A stretch of 64,000 bases of DNA, from NCBI GenBank assembly GCA_028564705.1, contig JAPXFQ010000804.1, positions 1,798,001 to 1,862,000 on the forward strand. Reading direction: 5' to 3'. Below the pieces are notes generated by a model. The model was not told the DNA's origin. It ran no database searches and saw only the letters and a program-made list of their open reading frames with translations. Shown piece by piece: positions 33,556-44,860 of the stretch. Position 1 is the first letter of the stretch; every line of letters starts with the position of its first letter. Made by a program: the position numbers and the translations under genes. The stretch comes from Apricaphanius iberus. Taxonomy: Eukaryota; Chordata; Actinopteri; Cyprinodontiformes; Aphaniidae.

Positions 33556-34770
33556 GGTTACATAGCTACTTATAGCATTTTGCAGTAAGCCAAAAAATAT
33601 AGATATTGGTCCCATCTGAACGGCGCTCCTTCTTCCACCTGTTTTCCATGTCTCCGATATGGATTGTGGCAAACTTGAAGGACTCTTTTGCGCTTCCTTT
33701 AAGCAATGCATTTCTTACAGCAGGTCTTGGATTCATAGGGTTATTCAACTTTGAATCAACTGCTGTGAATCTCTCCATCTCTTTTTACCACTGACTTGTA
33801 GAATCTGTCTCCAATATTTGGTGTCCTTGAATGGCCAGTCAGATCCAGTCTTGGTGGGACAGCACTTCTGCCACACTATAATACCATACTAATAATAATA
33901 TTTACTAATATAGGACGAGGTATTCTCCTGTTGAAAACAATGTAAAAATGTGGACTTTTCTTATAATCGGGGTCTAATAACTAACACATGCTGATCGTTG
34001 ACCGCAACAGCAGAGGATGCCAGAGTAGCTTCTGTCCGGTGATCACGCACTCACATCATCTGGAAAAATTCACTGGCTGTATTTTAGCTTTCTAAATAGA
34101 TATTCCAGGCATGGGTAACCCCATAGAGCATCATCAATGGCAGTAAAAAGTGCTACATATCTAATGGATGGTGCTGAGGATGACAATCTGTGGGAGTTTA
34201 CAGAACCGCAGCATGACGGTGACAGTGAGCATATTAAGGCAGAGGACGTCTGTGAGTAAATGCTACATACAGACTTTTGATGTGTCTTGTAACTTATGAG
34301 CACAGTTCTGACAGTTTGTATTACATTGTTTTTTTGCTTAGTTTTGTTCAGTATCATTAGTATCTTTCCTGACAGAAACCCACACACACTAGAATAAAGA
34401 TTTTTGTGATTGCATTAAACCTCATAAAACCTTAATAAAATAGTTTCTTTAAAAAGTGAATGTAGTCTTTTTCTGATGATTAGTCTGTGAAAAAAGGGGT
34501 CATCTAATATCGGGGTTGTCCTATATTTGGGCCGATATGTATATGAATGATAGATTGAACAGTCCTTTGTTAAATGTTCAAAGCTTTGGATATTGTTTTA
34601 TAGCCTACCCCAATTTTAAACTTGTTCACACAATGTGTGTTAACTAATGTTTTGTAACAAACTTTTGAGACCTTCACACAACAAAGGAATTTATAATGAC
34701 ATTGAAATTAGACAGTAGTAGACACTGACAACTATTTTGTTATCCTCGACTTTAAAATTATGCACTACCT
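33556..34770 (-). mobile_element. Tc1-like relic, antisense, split by an insertion
   Basis: Same family as the relics at 14620 and 56610. The first part (33556-about 33800) has TATTGGTCCCATCTGAACGG and CTCCTTCTTCCACCTGTTTT in the order of the antisense transposase. The second part (about 34545-34760) has TAGATTGAACAGTCC, ATGTTCAAAGCTTTGG, ATTTTAAACTTGTTCACAC and GACATTGAAATTAGACAG. The middle (about 33905-34530) is foreign. Confidence 0.72.
33905..34530. mobile_element. Insertion within the Tc1 relic, possibly a DNA transposon
   Basis: AATATAGGAC (33907-33916) and GTCCTATATT (34518-34527) form a perfect 10-bp inverted repeat near the two edges, and related TAATCGGGGTCTAATA (33965) and ATATCGGGGTTGTCC (34507) lie inside. 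The interior has a short acidic frame 34164-34259 (starts MDGAEDDNLWEF) whose 3' part contains a donor-like TCT|GTGAGT at 34252. That could be a first exon of a transposase, but nothing else supports it. Confidence 0.4.
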
Positions 34771-35734
34771 TGTCTTGTTTAACTACAAGTTCTAAACTTC
34801 ATACACTGATGGTTGTAGGAGTGACAAAATCTTAAAAACCTGAAGGGAGAAGACTGTTTTTGCAATGCACTATATTTATGTAGTTAGAATTAATTAATTA
34901 AGAATGAAGAATTAAGAATTAATTGGTATGCATCTCAACAGAGTTTTATTGACAAAAACAAGTTCTAAATGCTCTACAAAGCGACCAAAGCTTTAATTTG
35001 GTGCCATCCAGAACTCAGTGTTGCTGAGAAGACAGCATCTCTGTCTCTGCACCGAACATGGCACAGTGCCTAGACTTCTCATAAGGATGTAAGGAGTAAA
35101 AGTGGGGGAGAGTGGCAGAGAATTGGTAATGCTCTCCCCTAGCATACAGTGAGCCGCATGGAGGAGCCAGATAAGACACCCTGGCCCCTGCGCTGACTGC
35201 TGGAGTAAAGCTTCTCCACCAACGCAAGCAATGACTGCAAGGCTTTGGCCGGCACTCCGCTCCATCCATCTATAGCCCAGTGATGCCTCTATTACAATAG
35301 CTGCCCCACAGCTATGCAGGCCCTCGCCAGCTGCACAGGATTATAATTAGAAGAACCATGAAGTGCCCTGGACGCTAGCAATTGATCGGACTGACAGGCA
35401 AATATTTCCACCAGGGAAATAAACCTTGGTTTGCGACTGAGTCTAAAGTTGGGACACAGGCTGGGAGTGATAGTAAAGTGGGTGCAGTGTGAACAAGGGT
35501 GGAAAGTGATAGGGAGGAACTACGAAACTAGAGAAAACGCCCCCCTCTCTGTGGTTTCTATTCCTACTTTAAATTTCTAACAGAAATAGTTTGTTTAATT
35601 AGGGGCATATCAGCTTTTTGTGAACAGCACTGCAAGTTAGTATGCGTAAGAGTCTATGGACACACGTTAGTGCTTTATGATTAAGACTGACTCCTTCCCA
35701 CTTTGAATGCATTCAGCACCTCCCCTTCTCTTTA
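34771..35734. other. No gene recognised
   Basis: Unique sequence. The block 34985-35420 is more balanced in composition with overlapping minus-strand frames but no domain. Confidence 0.45.
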
Positions 35735-35990
35735 AACAGCTAATTCTTTTTTGTTGTAGCCAGTTATCCCTGCTCGTAATTACGCCTAATTGACAAGCGT
35801 CTTTAACCAGATACGTGAGCAGAGCAACAGCTGCATTAATGGAGGGTAAACTACACCAAACAATGTCAAACCCATCTGCTCCCGTATCTCTCAAAAAGCC
35901 CCATGTTGTGTGGTGACAGTTCGACGGTAAGACTGAGTGCCGTTTTAAGGAAATCCAGGTCAGCCTGACAAATACACGGGTTTGTGTCGA
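35735..35990. promoter_or_regulatory. Possible conserved element with paired homeodomain cores
   Basis: GCTCGTAATTACGCCTAATT (35773-35792) holds two homeodomain cores 10 bp apart, and GCTAATTC, GCATTAATGG and GACAGTTCGACGG are nearby. No repeat or coding evidence. Function is inferred. Confidence 0.28.
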
Positions 35991-36984
35991 CATTTGGGGG
36001 TTGATCTAATGTTTCCTTATGTTGTTTCCTCCGTGGCTCGGGGGAGGCCTTCAGCTTGACAGCATCACTACAGTTCCCACAAGTATGCAGCTAGGTCACT
36101 TGCCCGGAGAGAGACAGAGAGACAGCTGGAGAGGAAAACCAGAACGAGAGAGAAGCAAGTCAGAACAAAAAAGGAGGGCAACGATAGCTAATGTAAAGGG
36201 GATTTTGAAAAAAATACAGTTAGTATTCCTCTTTTGCTGTCAATTTAGCCGATGAGATGGGTAGATGAGATGGGCATTTGTTGTTGTACCTTAATCAGAT
36301 ATTATGCACCCCTTTAACAGTTGTGCTATGACTCACTTCCTTAGCCTCATCAGGCCAAAACATATTATAGGAGACAGAAAATGTTTTGCAAACCTAGTCT
36401 TTTTCTGAATGTTTAAACCGAAGCTTGGAAGTGGGAAGAGAGGAGAAAATGTAAAACTAAAAGATTTGCAAGATACAATGATACTAATAGACTAAGATAC
36501 GTTTCTAGGCCTGGGAAAGTGGGGTGTAAGCATAGTTTATACTTCTCCCTCAGCAAGTTTTCACCCACATGCACACATATTGACGGAGACGATTTCCTTT
36601 TATACTTCTCCATTGGTATGTCAATGTTGCAAAGCAGTTCCCCACCAGGACAGAGTGCTGACATTTCTTGCCAGGTCTGCCTACCATTGCAGCTATATTT
36701 CTGGTTAATGATAGTTTATTTACTTCAATTTTTAAATGCATTTATACTCAAGGGCCAATGGTTGACAGAGAGTGAGTTTTGATTGAGCTGAAAAGGTTTT
36801 TACTACAAGTGCATCTCAAATAATACTCTAAAAATATATCTAAACAAACACAGCAGTGTGTTTTATTTTACTCCTGGTGTTCAAAATCAACAGAATACCA
36901 TATCAGATAAAGTGGTCTTGAAATATAAAGCATCTAGTGCCCAAAAGCTGCATTGACTACAAATAGACACAGGGAACAAATGTA
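35991..36984. other. No gene recognised
   Basis: Unique sequence with a purine-rich patch at 36100-36180. Nothing supportable. Confidence 0.5.
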
Positions 36985-37163
36985 GAACAACTGGAGATAA
37001 TGATGCAAAGAAGTATCTTCATAAAATTAAAAGGATTATGGACAACCCTGAGCATCCTCTTCATGAGACTATCCTACAGCAACAGAGTATCTTATGTCTG
37101 AGGTTTCTTCAGTTTTGCTGCAACAAAGACCGCTACAGGACATCCTTCCCACAGCGATAATGG
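36985..37163 (+). mobile_element. L2/Rex-type LINE, reverse-transcriptase 3' end (first part)
   Basis: In one frame this encodes HKIKRIMDNPEHPLHETILQ and LRFLQFCCNKDRYRTSF, the C-terminal tail of a fish non-LTR retrotransposon ORF2. The copy at 44311-44860 encodes the same. The sequence stops abruptly at AATGG (37159-37163) and resumes at 38746 after a 1578-bp insertion. 5'-truncated, as is usual for LINE copies. L2 versus Rex assignment is from memory. Confidence 0.82.
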
Positions 37164-38741
37164 TGTTGGGGTCTGAACCATGAATATGACATCAAAAGGA
37201 GCTCTACAATCATGACCCAGCATTCCATAACTTGGCGACACGCCCCTTCCCCCGGCTGCGCAATTCTGAGCAATGGCGGAGCTATCCGCTCCTTCCCTGT
37301 TTGAATCCGCTGAGCGGTGGATGATCTGCTGCAGCAATTGGCTAGAATGCCAATCCCTCAAAACCACCGCTGCTGCCTGCAGCCTGATTGGAGACAGATA
37401 TGGGGAAAGGGGGGCGATGCGCCCACACTCAGCATAAAAGTGATGGATGAGCATCCATCTTCCTCTTCTATACTATCCTGATGGTGTCGGCAGTTCTTCG
37501 AACTGTAAGGAGAGACTCCTTCTCCTAACACATGTTCTGGATTTTGTCCTTGCTCCCTTGCAACCAAGTTTTCCCAATAGTTTGGCTGGCCCCCAAACTA
37601 TGCCTTTTTGATCTGCTGACCTCCCCTCTTTTTGTTTTTTTCTCCGCGCGGCTGACGAGCTAAGCATCTCGCTTCCCGACTTTTTCTTCCACACCTGTCA
37701 GCTTCCTCTTTAAAGTAAGACTGTTTAAATTTACTTCCAACCTGGGTGGCTAAATTTAGGAAGTTTTTCTTTATAATTATATGCATGCATAATCATTGAT
37801 GTGAAGAGCTGCATCTGTCTCGAGCGCTCTGTGATTCCTCCGTGCCATGTTTTGCTTTCGGGTAAATTTGTGAGTTTTTGTATTTCGATTGTGTGTTTCC
37901 TGTATGTTTTTGTCTTTTATTAGTGAGCAGAATTGTTAGTCTATAGAAATTTTGCTTCTTCTCCAGTAGTTTACAGTGTAGTGTTGTTGTCATAGGCATC
38001 AGCATCCACGGAGTGCCTGCCAGGAACGCTCAGCACGCAAAGGACATTTTTAAACCCATTTTCTTCCATTTCTCAACCAGAGCCTGTATTAGAAGAAGCT
38101 AACTCACTGATAAGAGCCACGAGTTTTCTTTGTTAGGAAGGAACCGCAGGCCTCTTGCTTCAAGTTAAACAATAAGTCATAAAACGGGATCATAAAACAT
38201 CCCCCCCGTCCTTATCCAACGAGCTGCGCTTTCGCGTCATACACCGCCTCCTTGCGTACACGCGAGGGGCTGCGTACGACGTCGGTAGGAGCCCCTGTGA
38301 CGGCCCTAAAGGACGTCATCGCTGGTCGCCATATTGTTCAGGCACAGGTAGTCTTAACGGAACCGTTTAGTATGAGTAGTGTTTTATTTTAGTTGTGTTT
38401 TTAGAATAAATTGGTTAAATTGATTCAAATCTCTGGTTTCTTTTATTCTGAGTGTGTGTGTGAATTACTGCAAGAATTAATTTCCTCCAGATAGGATCTT
38501 TCTGGTGTAATCCCTAATAATTAATCATTATAAGTGAGATTAATGATTGATAATCCCCTTATTAATAAATATATGTTTTTGCCATTTTTTGGGGATAAAA
38601 AAATGGATGGTGCCCTTTTAATAATCTGAAGAGAGAATTAAATTAATCATTTACAATTATTGGTTCATATTCTCAGCATCACCAGTTAGATAATAACAAT
38701 TATCAATTAATTGATTACTTTTAATTAATAATGCCACAACA
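37164..38741. mobile_element. Solo-LTR-like insertion (1578 bp) in the LINE
   Basis: It begins TGTTGGGG and ends GCCACAACA, so it is TG...CA with inverted TGTTG ends, and ATGG flanks it on both sides (37160-37163, 38742-38745; a 5-bp AATGG reading is also possible). The homologous LINE at 44311-44860 runs straight through this point, which gives the empty site. Inside are a TATA-like CATAAAAG (37433), two GACGTC sites (38278, 38312; the second is GACGTCAT) and AATAAA (38405), giving a plausible LTR layout. No gag, pol or env frame and no second LTR are present. It is long for an LTR. A non-autonomous LTR element is an alternative. Confidence 0.62.
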
Positions 38742-38850
38742 ATGGTCTACAACAATTCCTTTAAAAATGAATTAGTAATGAGCTACAACAACACTTAATT
38801 TCCCTCTGGGATCAATATAATATTTTTGAATTGAATTGAATTACATGTCT
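38742..38850 (+). mobile_element. LINE 3' end (second part)
   Basis: Continues the LINE broken at 37163: TCTACAACAATTCC, then CAACACTTAATTTCCCTCTG and a terminal (GAATT)n run. It matches the tail of the minus-strand copy at 44311-44430. The pentamer run is the family's 3' terminal repeat. Confidence 0.82.
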
Positions 38851-39196
38851 CTGTACCTATGCAGACAGAAATGTATAAATTAGGCTTAAAGAGACTACAA
38901 AGCAGAGTTCTGCTTATCAAATTGAAATTTGTCATAATTCAGGGACAAATGCACATATGTTTATGTTCCTTAAGAAATAATCCCAGGGTATTTATTCATT
39001 TAAAATAGAATAGAATAGAATAAAATTGTTGCCAATTATTGTTTATTTTCTATGTTTGCCTAATTCTTGCAGTCTCTGGAGAGAGGGATTTGAATACCAG
39101 ACTTCCTTACTGTAAGACAGCAGAGTCCCCCCTAATCCACAGTGCATCCATCCATTCAATCAAACCATCCATCCCTTTATTTTAAGTTATTTCATG
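38851..39196. other. No gene; short pentamer repeat
   Basis: (TAGAA)n at about 39005-39022. Otherwise unremarkable. Confidence 0.5.
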
Positions 39197-39415
39197 GGGA
39201 CCTCAACAGGGGGCGCCCAAGAGGCATTCGGAACCCAAACCTCGTCAGCTGACTCCTTTTGATGTGGGGAAGCAGTGACTCTATTTCAAGCTATTCCTAG
39301 ATGACTGAGCTTTTCAGCCTGACTCCTAGGCTGAGTCTAGCACCTCTGTGGAGGAACCTCCTTTAGGCTGTTTATATCAGTAATCTTTTTCATGATCTTA
39401 TTATCTTATTACTGT
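39197..39415 (+). repeat. Teleost interspersed repeat fragment (LINE-like)
   Basis: A series of phrases matches a very common fish repeat: GGGCGCCCAAGAGGCATTCG, TCAGCTGACTCCTTTTGATG, GAAGCAGTGACTCTATTTC, AGATGACTGAGCTTTTCAGC, CTGTGGAGGAACCTCCTTTA. It is a diverged fragment without the ends. Recognition is from memory, and the family name is not assigned. Confidence 0.6.
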
Positions 39416-40969
39416 AGATGAGGTTCCAGTCCATCAATAGAGCTCCGGATGTCACGTGACTCTCAGAGCTTCGGCGCAACGCTGGCTGGCAGAAACGTAA
39501 TTAAAATGAACGTCGCCTGCTGGGATTTTACTCTGTCGGAGTTTACTTTCCATTTTAAAACCAAAGATATTATTGTATATACCGGGAAATTAAAAAAACC
39601 TGACCATACCCCAGGGATACTTTTAAAAACTTCAGAAGCTGTCCTTTTACCTGAGCTGTCAGAGCAGACCTGAGATACCCGGATATAATATTTCCTGATC
39701 AATGTTCCCTCATCCTACTCCGGAGCATCACTTAAAGCATAAAAGGAGGGATATAAATTTGACACAATCTGGGTTTGTTATTGAGATCCAGATCTGGAAT
39801 TTCCCTGAAATAGACTGCGTGACAAGAGGGTAAGTAGAAACTTTGCCTCATTATAGATACCACGAACAACGTGCAGCTAGGTTAAGTCTGTCAATATCGT
39901 ACAATTAATCAATCATTGCTTCAAAAAAAAAAATTACACTATAGTCTATTTCTCCTTATGATCCTAAGACATGTAAACAGCAGCATGCAGACATCACAAT
40001 GATTATGATTCTGCAAAGTTTCACAATATGTTCACTTGTTATTATGTGAGCAACAATACAGAAGAATTCATGGCTATAAGATAACTGTTCGAATTCCGCT
40101 GACAAGGTTAAGACAAGTATGTAAAATAAATACCATATAAAGTTGAGGAAAAGTTGGTTTGGGTACCTGATATGAAGTGGTCGTCACCTAAGCGGAAACT
40201 TTTGCTCAGGGGAGTCCCACAGCTTCATTTTAGCTGATCGCTAGCGCGGTTCATCACAATAATTCAATGTTTTCTGTGTTCTGGATAATTGTGAATATTG
40301 TTAAACTCTGTTCCCATACATCGTCCACATCTGTTATGGCATCCTGGTGCACAGAAGGTATCCAACATATTTACTGTTTCTAAGTCTTTGATATAGCCGC
40401 ATATAACTATACCTACATCTATAATATAACTGGGTAGACTGCCTGCCACTATGACGCTGATTCAATTTGAACTGTTGAATGCTGGGAGAAGTGACGTCAA
40501 CTCCTGGAGCCCTTTTCATATCTAACTCAATCCAAACATCCCTCACAAGCAAGGCATCAAGAGAGTTGTGCTCTTTTACTTGAGATAGAGACTTAGCCAC
40601 AACCTGGAGGAAGCAGTACATCTTTTTCTAGTCAATGAAATAAAAAATAATATTATTAGCCTGGCAAATCACCTTGGACCAAAAAAAGATAAAAAACAGT
40701 TCTGCTAGTGCCTTTAATAATGAGACTCATTTCCTTTCAGTCTTCCAAATTAAAGGCTGCAAGAAAAGCCATATTTATTTTATTTATTTATTTTTATCAA
40801 ACCCTTGCAGATTTAATATAGTCCTTGTCTGGCATACAATCTTTGCATGATACTTGAGAGGTTAGAAATGTTGCAATTTAAAATCTTATATTAAAAACAA
40901 AGCATCATCTCTTACAACCTTAACTACCCTTTTTCTTTTACTAGTGCTTTGACTTTACCCTGTAGCATC
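39416..40969. other. No gene recognised
   Basis: Plus-strand frame 39449-39673 covers a moderately balanced stretch (GTCACGTGACTC at 39451) but has no domain or partner exon. The rest is AT-rich. Confidence 0.45.
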
Positions 40970-41400
40970 AGTGCTATTCAAGCAAGACACTCTGTGAGAG
41001 CTCCATGTGTCATCTGCCGCAGTGACAGAAATGCACTATTTCTTTTCATCTTCAAGCGATGCCTGCATTATCAGTATATAAGATGAATGGCAAGGCAATA
41101 TTAATAGCCTCTTTCTCCGCGGCGAAATGAAAGAGGCTTCAGCAAAACAAACAATCTGCTCCTTTCTTCTCAAGGCAACTCAGCAGCTATATCAAAGGAG
41201 GGAAAATAAATGACCATTATGAGTGCTGTTTGCCAGCGCCGGGTCGCGAGAGGGATAGTTTTCTACGACTCTGTTTAAATTCTCAGCTTTGCCTTTTTAC
41301 GTCAGCAGGATGCACTGTTGAATCGCAGCTGCGAATGAGTGCTGACACTATGTGAGATGATAAGCCTCAAATCAAATGCTTAGTAAATACCAAAATGCTC
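40970..41400. promoter_or_regulatory. Possible conserved non-coding element
   Basis: Repeat-free, balanced composition, with short motifs such as TGCATTATCAGTATATAAG, CAATATTAATAGCC and GTCAGCAGGATGC, and no open frame of note. Regulatory nature is inference. Confidence 0.22.
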
Positions 41401-41992
41401 AAGCAAAGTAGGATGTGATGCTGAGAGTGCAGAATATTAACATAAGAAATAAAATCAATTGAATCCTAAGTTTTTTTGTATTACTGTGCATTGAATCATC
41501 ATACTGTAAACAACCAGCGTCAGCATAATGCATCCCCCCCACCCTCTCCCTCCGTCAGAGTAAATATCCACTCAGACTAAGCCTGTGGAATAAGAACCAT
41601 CTGAACCTAATAAAGGTTGTGACTACAAAGCTTGTGAGTGTAACAACAGGCTGCAGAGAGGTTTGGGTCAATTTGTCAAGAATCAGGGAAGAATGTATAG
41701 GACAATGCTGTCTCTCCTTGTTACAACACATCGTACAGAAAGAGAATGGGTGATTTTTCAAGAAATAAAGTGGTTTGGAGTGAATTAACGTTGGTTCAGG
41801 AACCAAGAGTTATTCATGCACAGGACCTACCATGGCTAATTATGACCCTAATCTTTATTGGAAACTAAAACATTTATTATCCATACATCCATGAAATAAT
41901 TTATATTTTCTTCTTTTCTCTCTGCGCAGTGAGCATGGATTTTAATGAACCTCACCCTTAAAAAGGTTATGAACAAAGACTGTCAGTCTGAT

Positions 41993-42014
41993 GGGGTGGG
42001 GGGTGGGGGTGGGG
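41993..42014 (+). repeat. G-quadruplex-type tract
   Basis: Four G-runs of 4, 6, 5 and 4 bases separated by single T residues. This is about as strong a quadruplex pattern as sequence alone can show. Confidence 0.85.
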
Positions 42015-42418
42015 CATTAATAAATTAACCCTCCTGTCCGTGTTCATCCTTGTCAGGATCTACTTTATTTCTGCTGAATCTCTGCTTTCATTCCAGCTGG
42101 AATTAAGAAAATAAAATAAAGTCCAAACAGGACAACGCAGCAGATTAAATCCCTTTCTGTTTATTAGGCATTGATGTTTTAATATTAGACAGTTTATTGG
42201 GTGGCAAAACGTAGTATTCAGCTGTTTACAACAATCTCCAATCCCTCCCAATGTATGAGCTGCTGAGGACATACAGTGAATTACAGTAGGATATACCTCA
42301 CAAGCAAGTTATTAAAAACACACACAAAAAAACATTAGCTGGTAGAGCTGGGGCTCATTCCCTGGTCTCCTTGCTGCTCTCCTTTCCTTAGAACCTAAAA
42401 TTGGATGGAGCATCCCTG

Positions 42419-42446
42419 ACACACACAAACACACACACACACATAC
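42419..42446. repeat. (CA)n microsatellite
   Basis: CA repeat with one interruption (ACAAAC). Confidence 0.85.
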
Positions 42447-43905
42447 AACCACCTACAAACACTATTTATAGCACCTTACCATAACAGTGACCTATTTGTT
42501 TGGTTTAAAACACTCTAGGGTTCAAATTTTACACAGTGAGCACTACATTCAGAACATCCATGACTAAATTAGACATTGCATCACGCAGGGCATGTCAGAG
42601 AAGGGGATTTTTTTTCACAATTTCAGGTTTAAAAAAATATAAACTTGGAAACTTGGTCTATATTAGGAAAAAATAGATTACAAGTTTTAATAATGATATC
42701 CACGCTAAAATTTCTGATGGTTAGAACTACTGTTTTCAATAAAATTATATTTTGGCCTGCTTTAGTTATAATGCAAAACCTTTATTGTTGCTACATCCCT
42801 GCTGCACATTAAAATTGAATCTTTCTTCCAGCCACCGAGTCACACATAATCCAGAGAGTGCATGACGATGCTTTATTTAAGGACTAATACAAAGCAGTCG
42901 TGTCTGCTCATAGACACTGTTTGTAGGGTACGCTTTGGCTCCAGGGAACCCTGCGGCGTTCTAGCACCAACAGTTTCAAGAGGAGTGCCACCAACCGCTG
43001 AGTGAGGAGAAAAATGGCTTTGGAGATGCAGACGTGGAAACATGGAGAGGAGAGCCATGAAGAGGGAAGGTCAGAAGGAAGAGGAAAGCGCAAAGGTGAG
43101 ATAAATGTAGAACAAGAAAAAAGACAAAAATAACACAAAGGTGAATAATTCTACATAGAAAGGACAAAGAGGAAAAATGTAATGTGGTCATTTTACTACA
43201 CTCCAGAATTACAACCCCAAAAAATAAATCAGAGTGGACTGAAAAATATTTCATCGACCAACGGCTCTAGGCGAGCCGAAGAAATAGCATTAAAGGCTGG
43301 CCCACATGGGTTCAGGTAATTCAGAGAAATTCGACGGCATGACAAAAGACATAAATCAAAGGTATGCATTTTAGTTTAAACAAAGGCCGAGCAAAAATTA
43401 CAGGTCAGAAAAGCAATTACTTCTTTCTGAGGCTGTCAAATTGAGTAAGAAATGTTCTGTAGACAAAAGACCGAAAGCTGGTACGTTGGATGGGTGTCAT
43501 AAAATGCTGCGGTTTTGCCTTGAGGTGGTATGAATTGTTTACGTGTTTTCTTTAAGGGGCATTTTTCACAGCAAACAGTGCACAGCTTGTTCACATTTCA
43601 TTTAGGTTGAATGTCATATAACAAGATATGTTCCTCTTCTGTCGGTCTGATTCTGAGAGAGGTAAAATCCAGTCCAATAAATATTGTAGAGAATTGGATG
43701 CATTTAGTATTATGGTAAAAAGATCAAACAGATCAATTTATAGAACCAAATGGCACCAAATACAAGCATCTACAGGTGAAATTAGTAAAATTAAAATATT
43801 GTGTAAAAGTTCATTTATTTCAATAATTAAACTTAAGAGGTGAAACTAACATATGCTATAGACTCTTTACACACAAAGTAAGATAGTTCAAGGGAGGAAC
43901 TGCAA

Positions 43906-44250
43906 TTTTGCCACTTCCTGGTTTGCTTCACATTCTGCGGGCTGAGTTTGCCCCTTCGTTTACACTCAGAAACAGCATTTATGCCCTCAGAAATGTACTG
44001 GTACTATTAGTTATACAACCGCATTTGCCTGCTTGTTTTTACAAGCTCTATTACTGCTGTATGCTGAAGTTAGGGAGTAAAAAGTTACACTGAGTGGCAA
44101 GTTTGGGAAAACTATTGCCCCCTACAGGTTTGGCAAGTCTATGCATGTACTTAAAAACGCACTTATCCAGTTAGGTGTGGATGAGACTTTTTTTTTAAAG
44201 AGGTGGGGAAAATATTTCTTAAAAACCCCCAGCTACGTGTGTACATGGCC
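43906..44250 (+). mobile_element. Non-autonomous DNA-transposon-like repeat, copy B
   Basis: From 43965 it matches 4612-4917 (copy A) through TTTACACTCAGAAACAGCAT, CTGAAGTTAGGGAGTAAAAA, TTGCCCCCTACAGGTTTGG and TGTGTACATGGCC. The left part (43906-43964) differs from copy A. It sits where the Tc1 transposase core should be. Whether it replaced that core or inserted after a deletion is unclear. Confidence 0.62.
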
Positions 44251-44310
44251 TCATTCCAACACTTGACAATCCTCTCCTGGCTGCATTCATCCCTGCTCCT
44301 TGTGCATCTT

Positions 44311-44860
44311 TTTCAAATTCAATTTCATTTCAAAAATACTTAATTGATCCCAGAGGGAAATTAAGTGTTGTTATAGCTCATAAATAATTCATTTTCAAGG
44401 AGTTGTTTTAGACCATGATGGCTGTGGGGGGAAAGGATTTCCTGTAGAGGTCTGTTATGCAACGAAACTGAAGAAGCCTCAGACTGAAGATACTCTTTTG
44501 CTGTAGGATTGTCTCATGAAGAGGATGCTAAGGGTTGTCCATAATCTTTTTAATTTTATGAAGAATCCTTCGTTGCATCATTAACTCCAGTTCTTCCACA
44601 GGTGTCCCTACAACAGAACCAGCCTTCTTTATCAGGTTGTTGAGCCGTTTTAAGTCCCTGGCTCTGATGCTGCTACCCCAACAGATGATCGACGAAGAGA
44701 TGACACTCTCCACAACAGACTTGTAGAAGATTTGCAGCTTCTTGCTGCAAACTTTGAAGGACCTCAGCTTTCTCAAAAAGTACAGTCTGCTCAGTCCCTT
44801 TTTCAGACGGCTTCACTGTTGATTCTCCGGTCCAGTCTGTTGTCCAGGTGAACTCTGAGG
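44311..44860 (-). mobile_element. L2/Rex-type LINE, reverse-transcriptase 3' end
   Basis: The minus strand encodes FLRKLRSFKVCSKKLQIFYK, then ESVISSSIICWGSSIRARDL, KRLNNLIKKAGSVVG and ILHKIKKIMDNP in one frame (44528-44776 and upstream). This is the C-terminal region of a fish non-LTR retrotransposon polyprotein. After a stop the same frame still reads HPLHETILQQKSIFSLRLLQ. The 3' tail (CAACACTTAATTTCCCTCTG, then GAATT-like units) ends at about 44311. It is 5'-truncated and inserted into the Tc1 element. The copy lacks the catalytic reverse-transcriptase motifs, which lie upstream in complete elements. Confidence 0.87.

Larger units (their letters stand above)
41401..43769. other. No gene recognised; C-run and CA repeat
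   Basis: Contains a C-rich run at 41534-41553, the G-run tract at 41993-42014 and (CA)n at 42419-42446. The block 43270-43520 is balanced and repeat-free (CAAAGGCCGAGC, GCAATTAC) and may be a conserved non-coding element. Minus-strand frames at 42873-43254 are unsupported. Confidence 0.45.

Noticed and set aside
38132..38741. A second LTR starting TGTTAGGAAGGAACC inside the 1578-bp insertion
   Set aside because: Beyond the first few bases it does not match the start at 37164, so a two-LTR mini-element is not supported.
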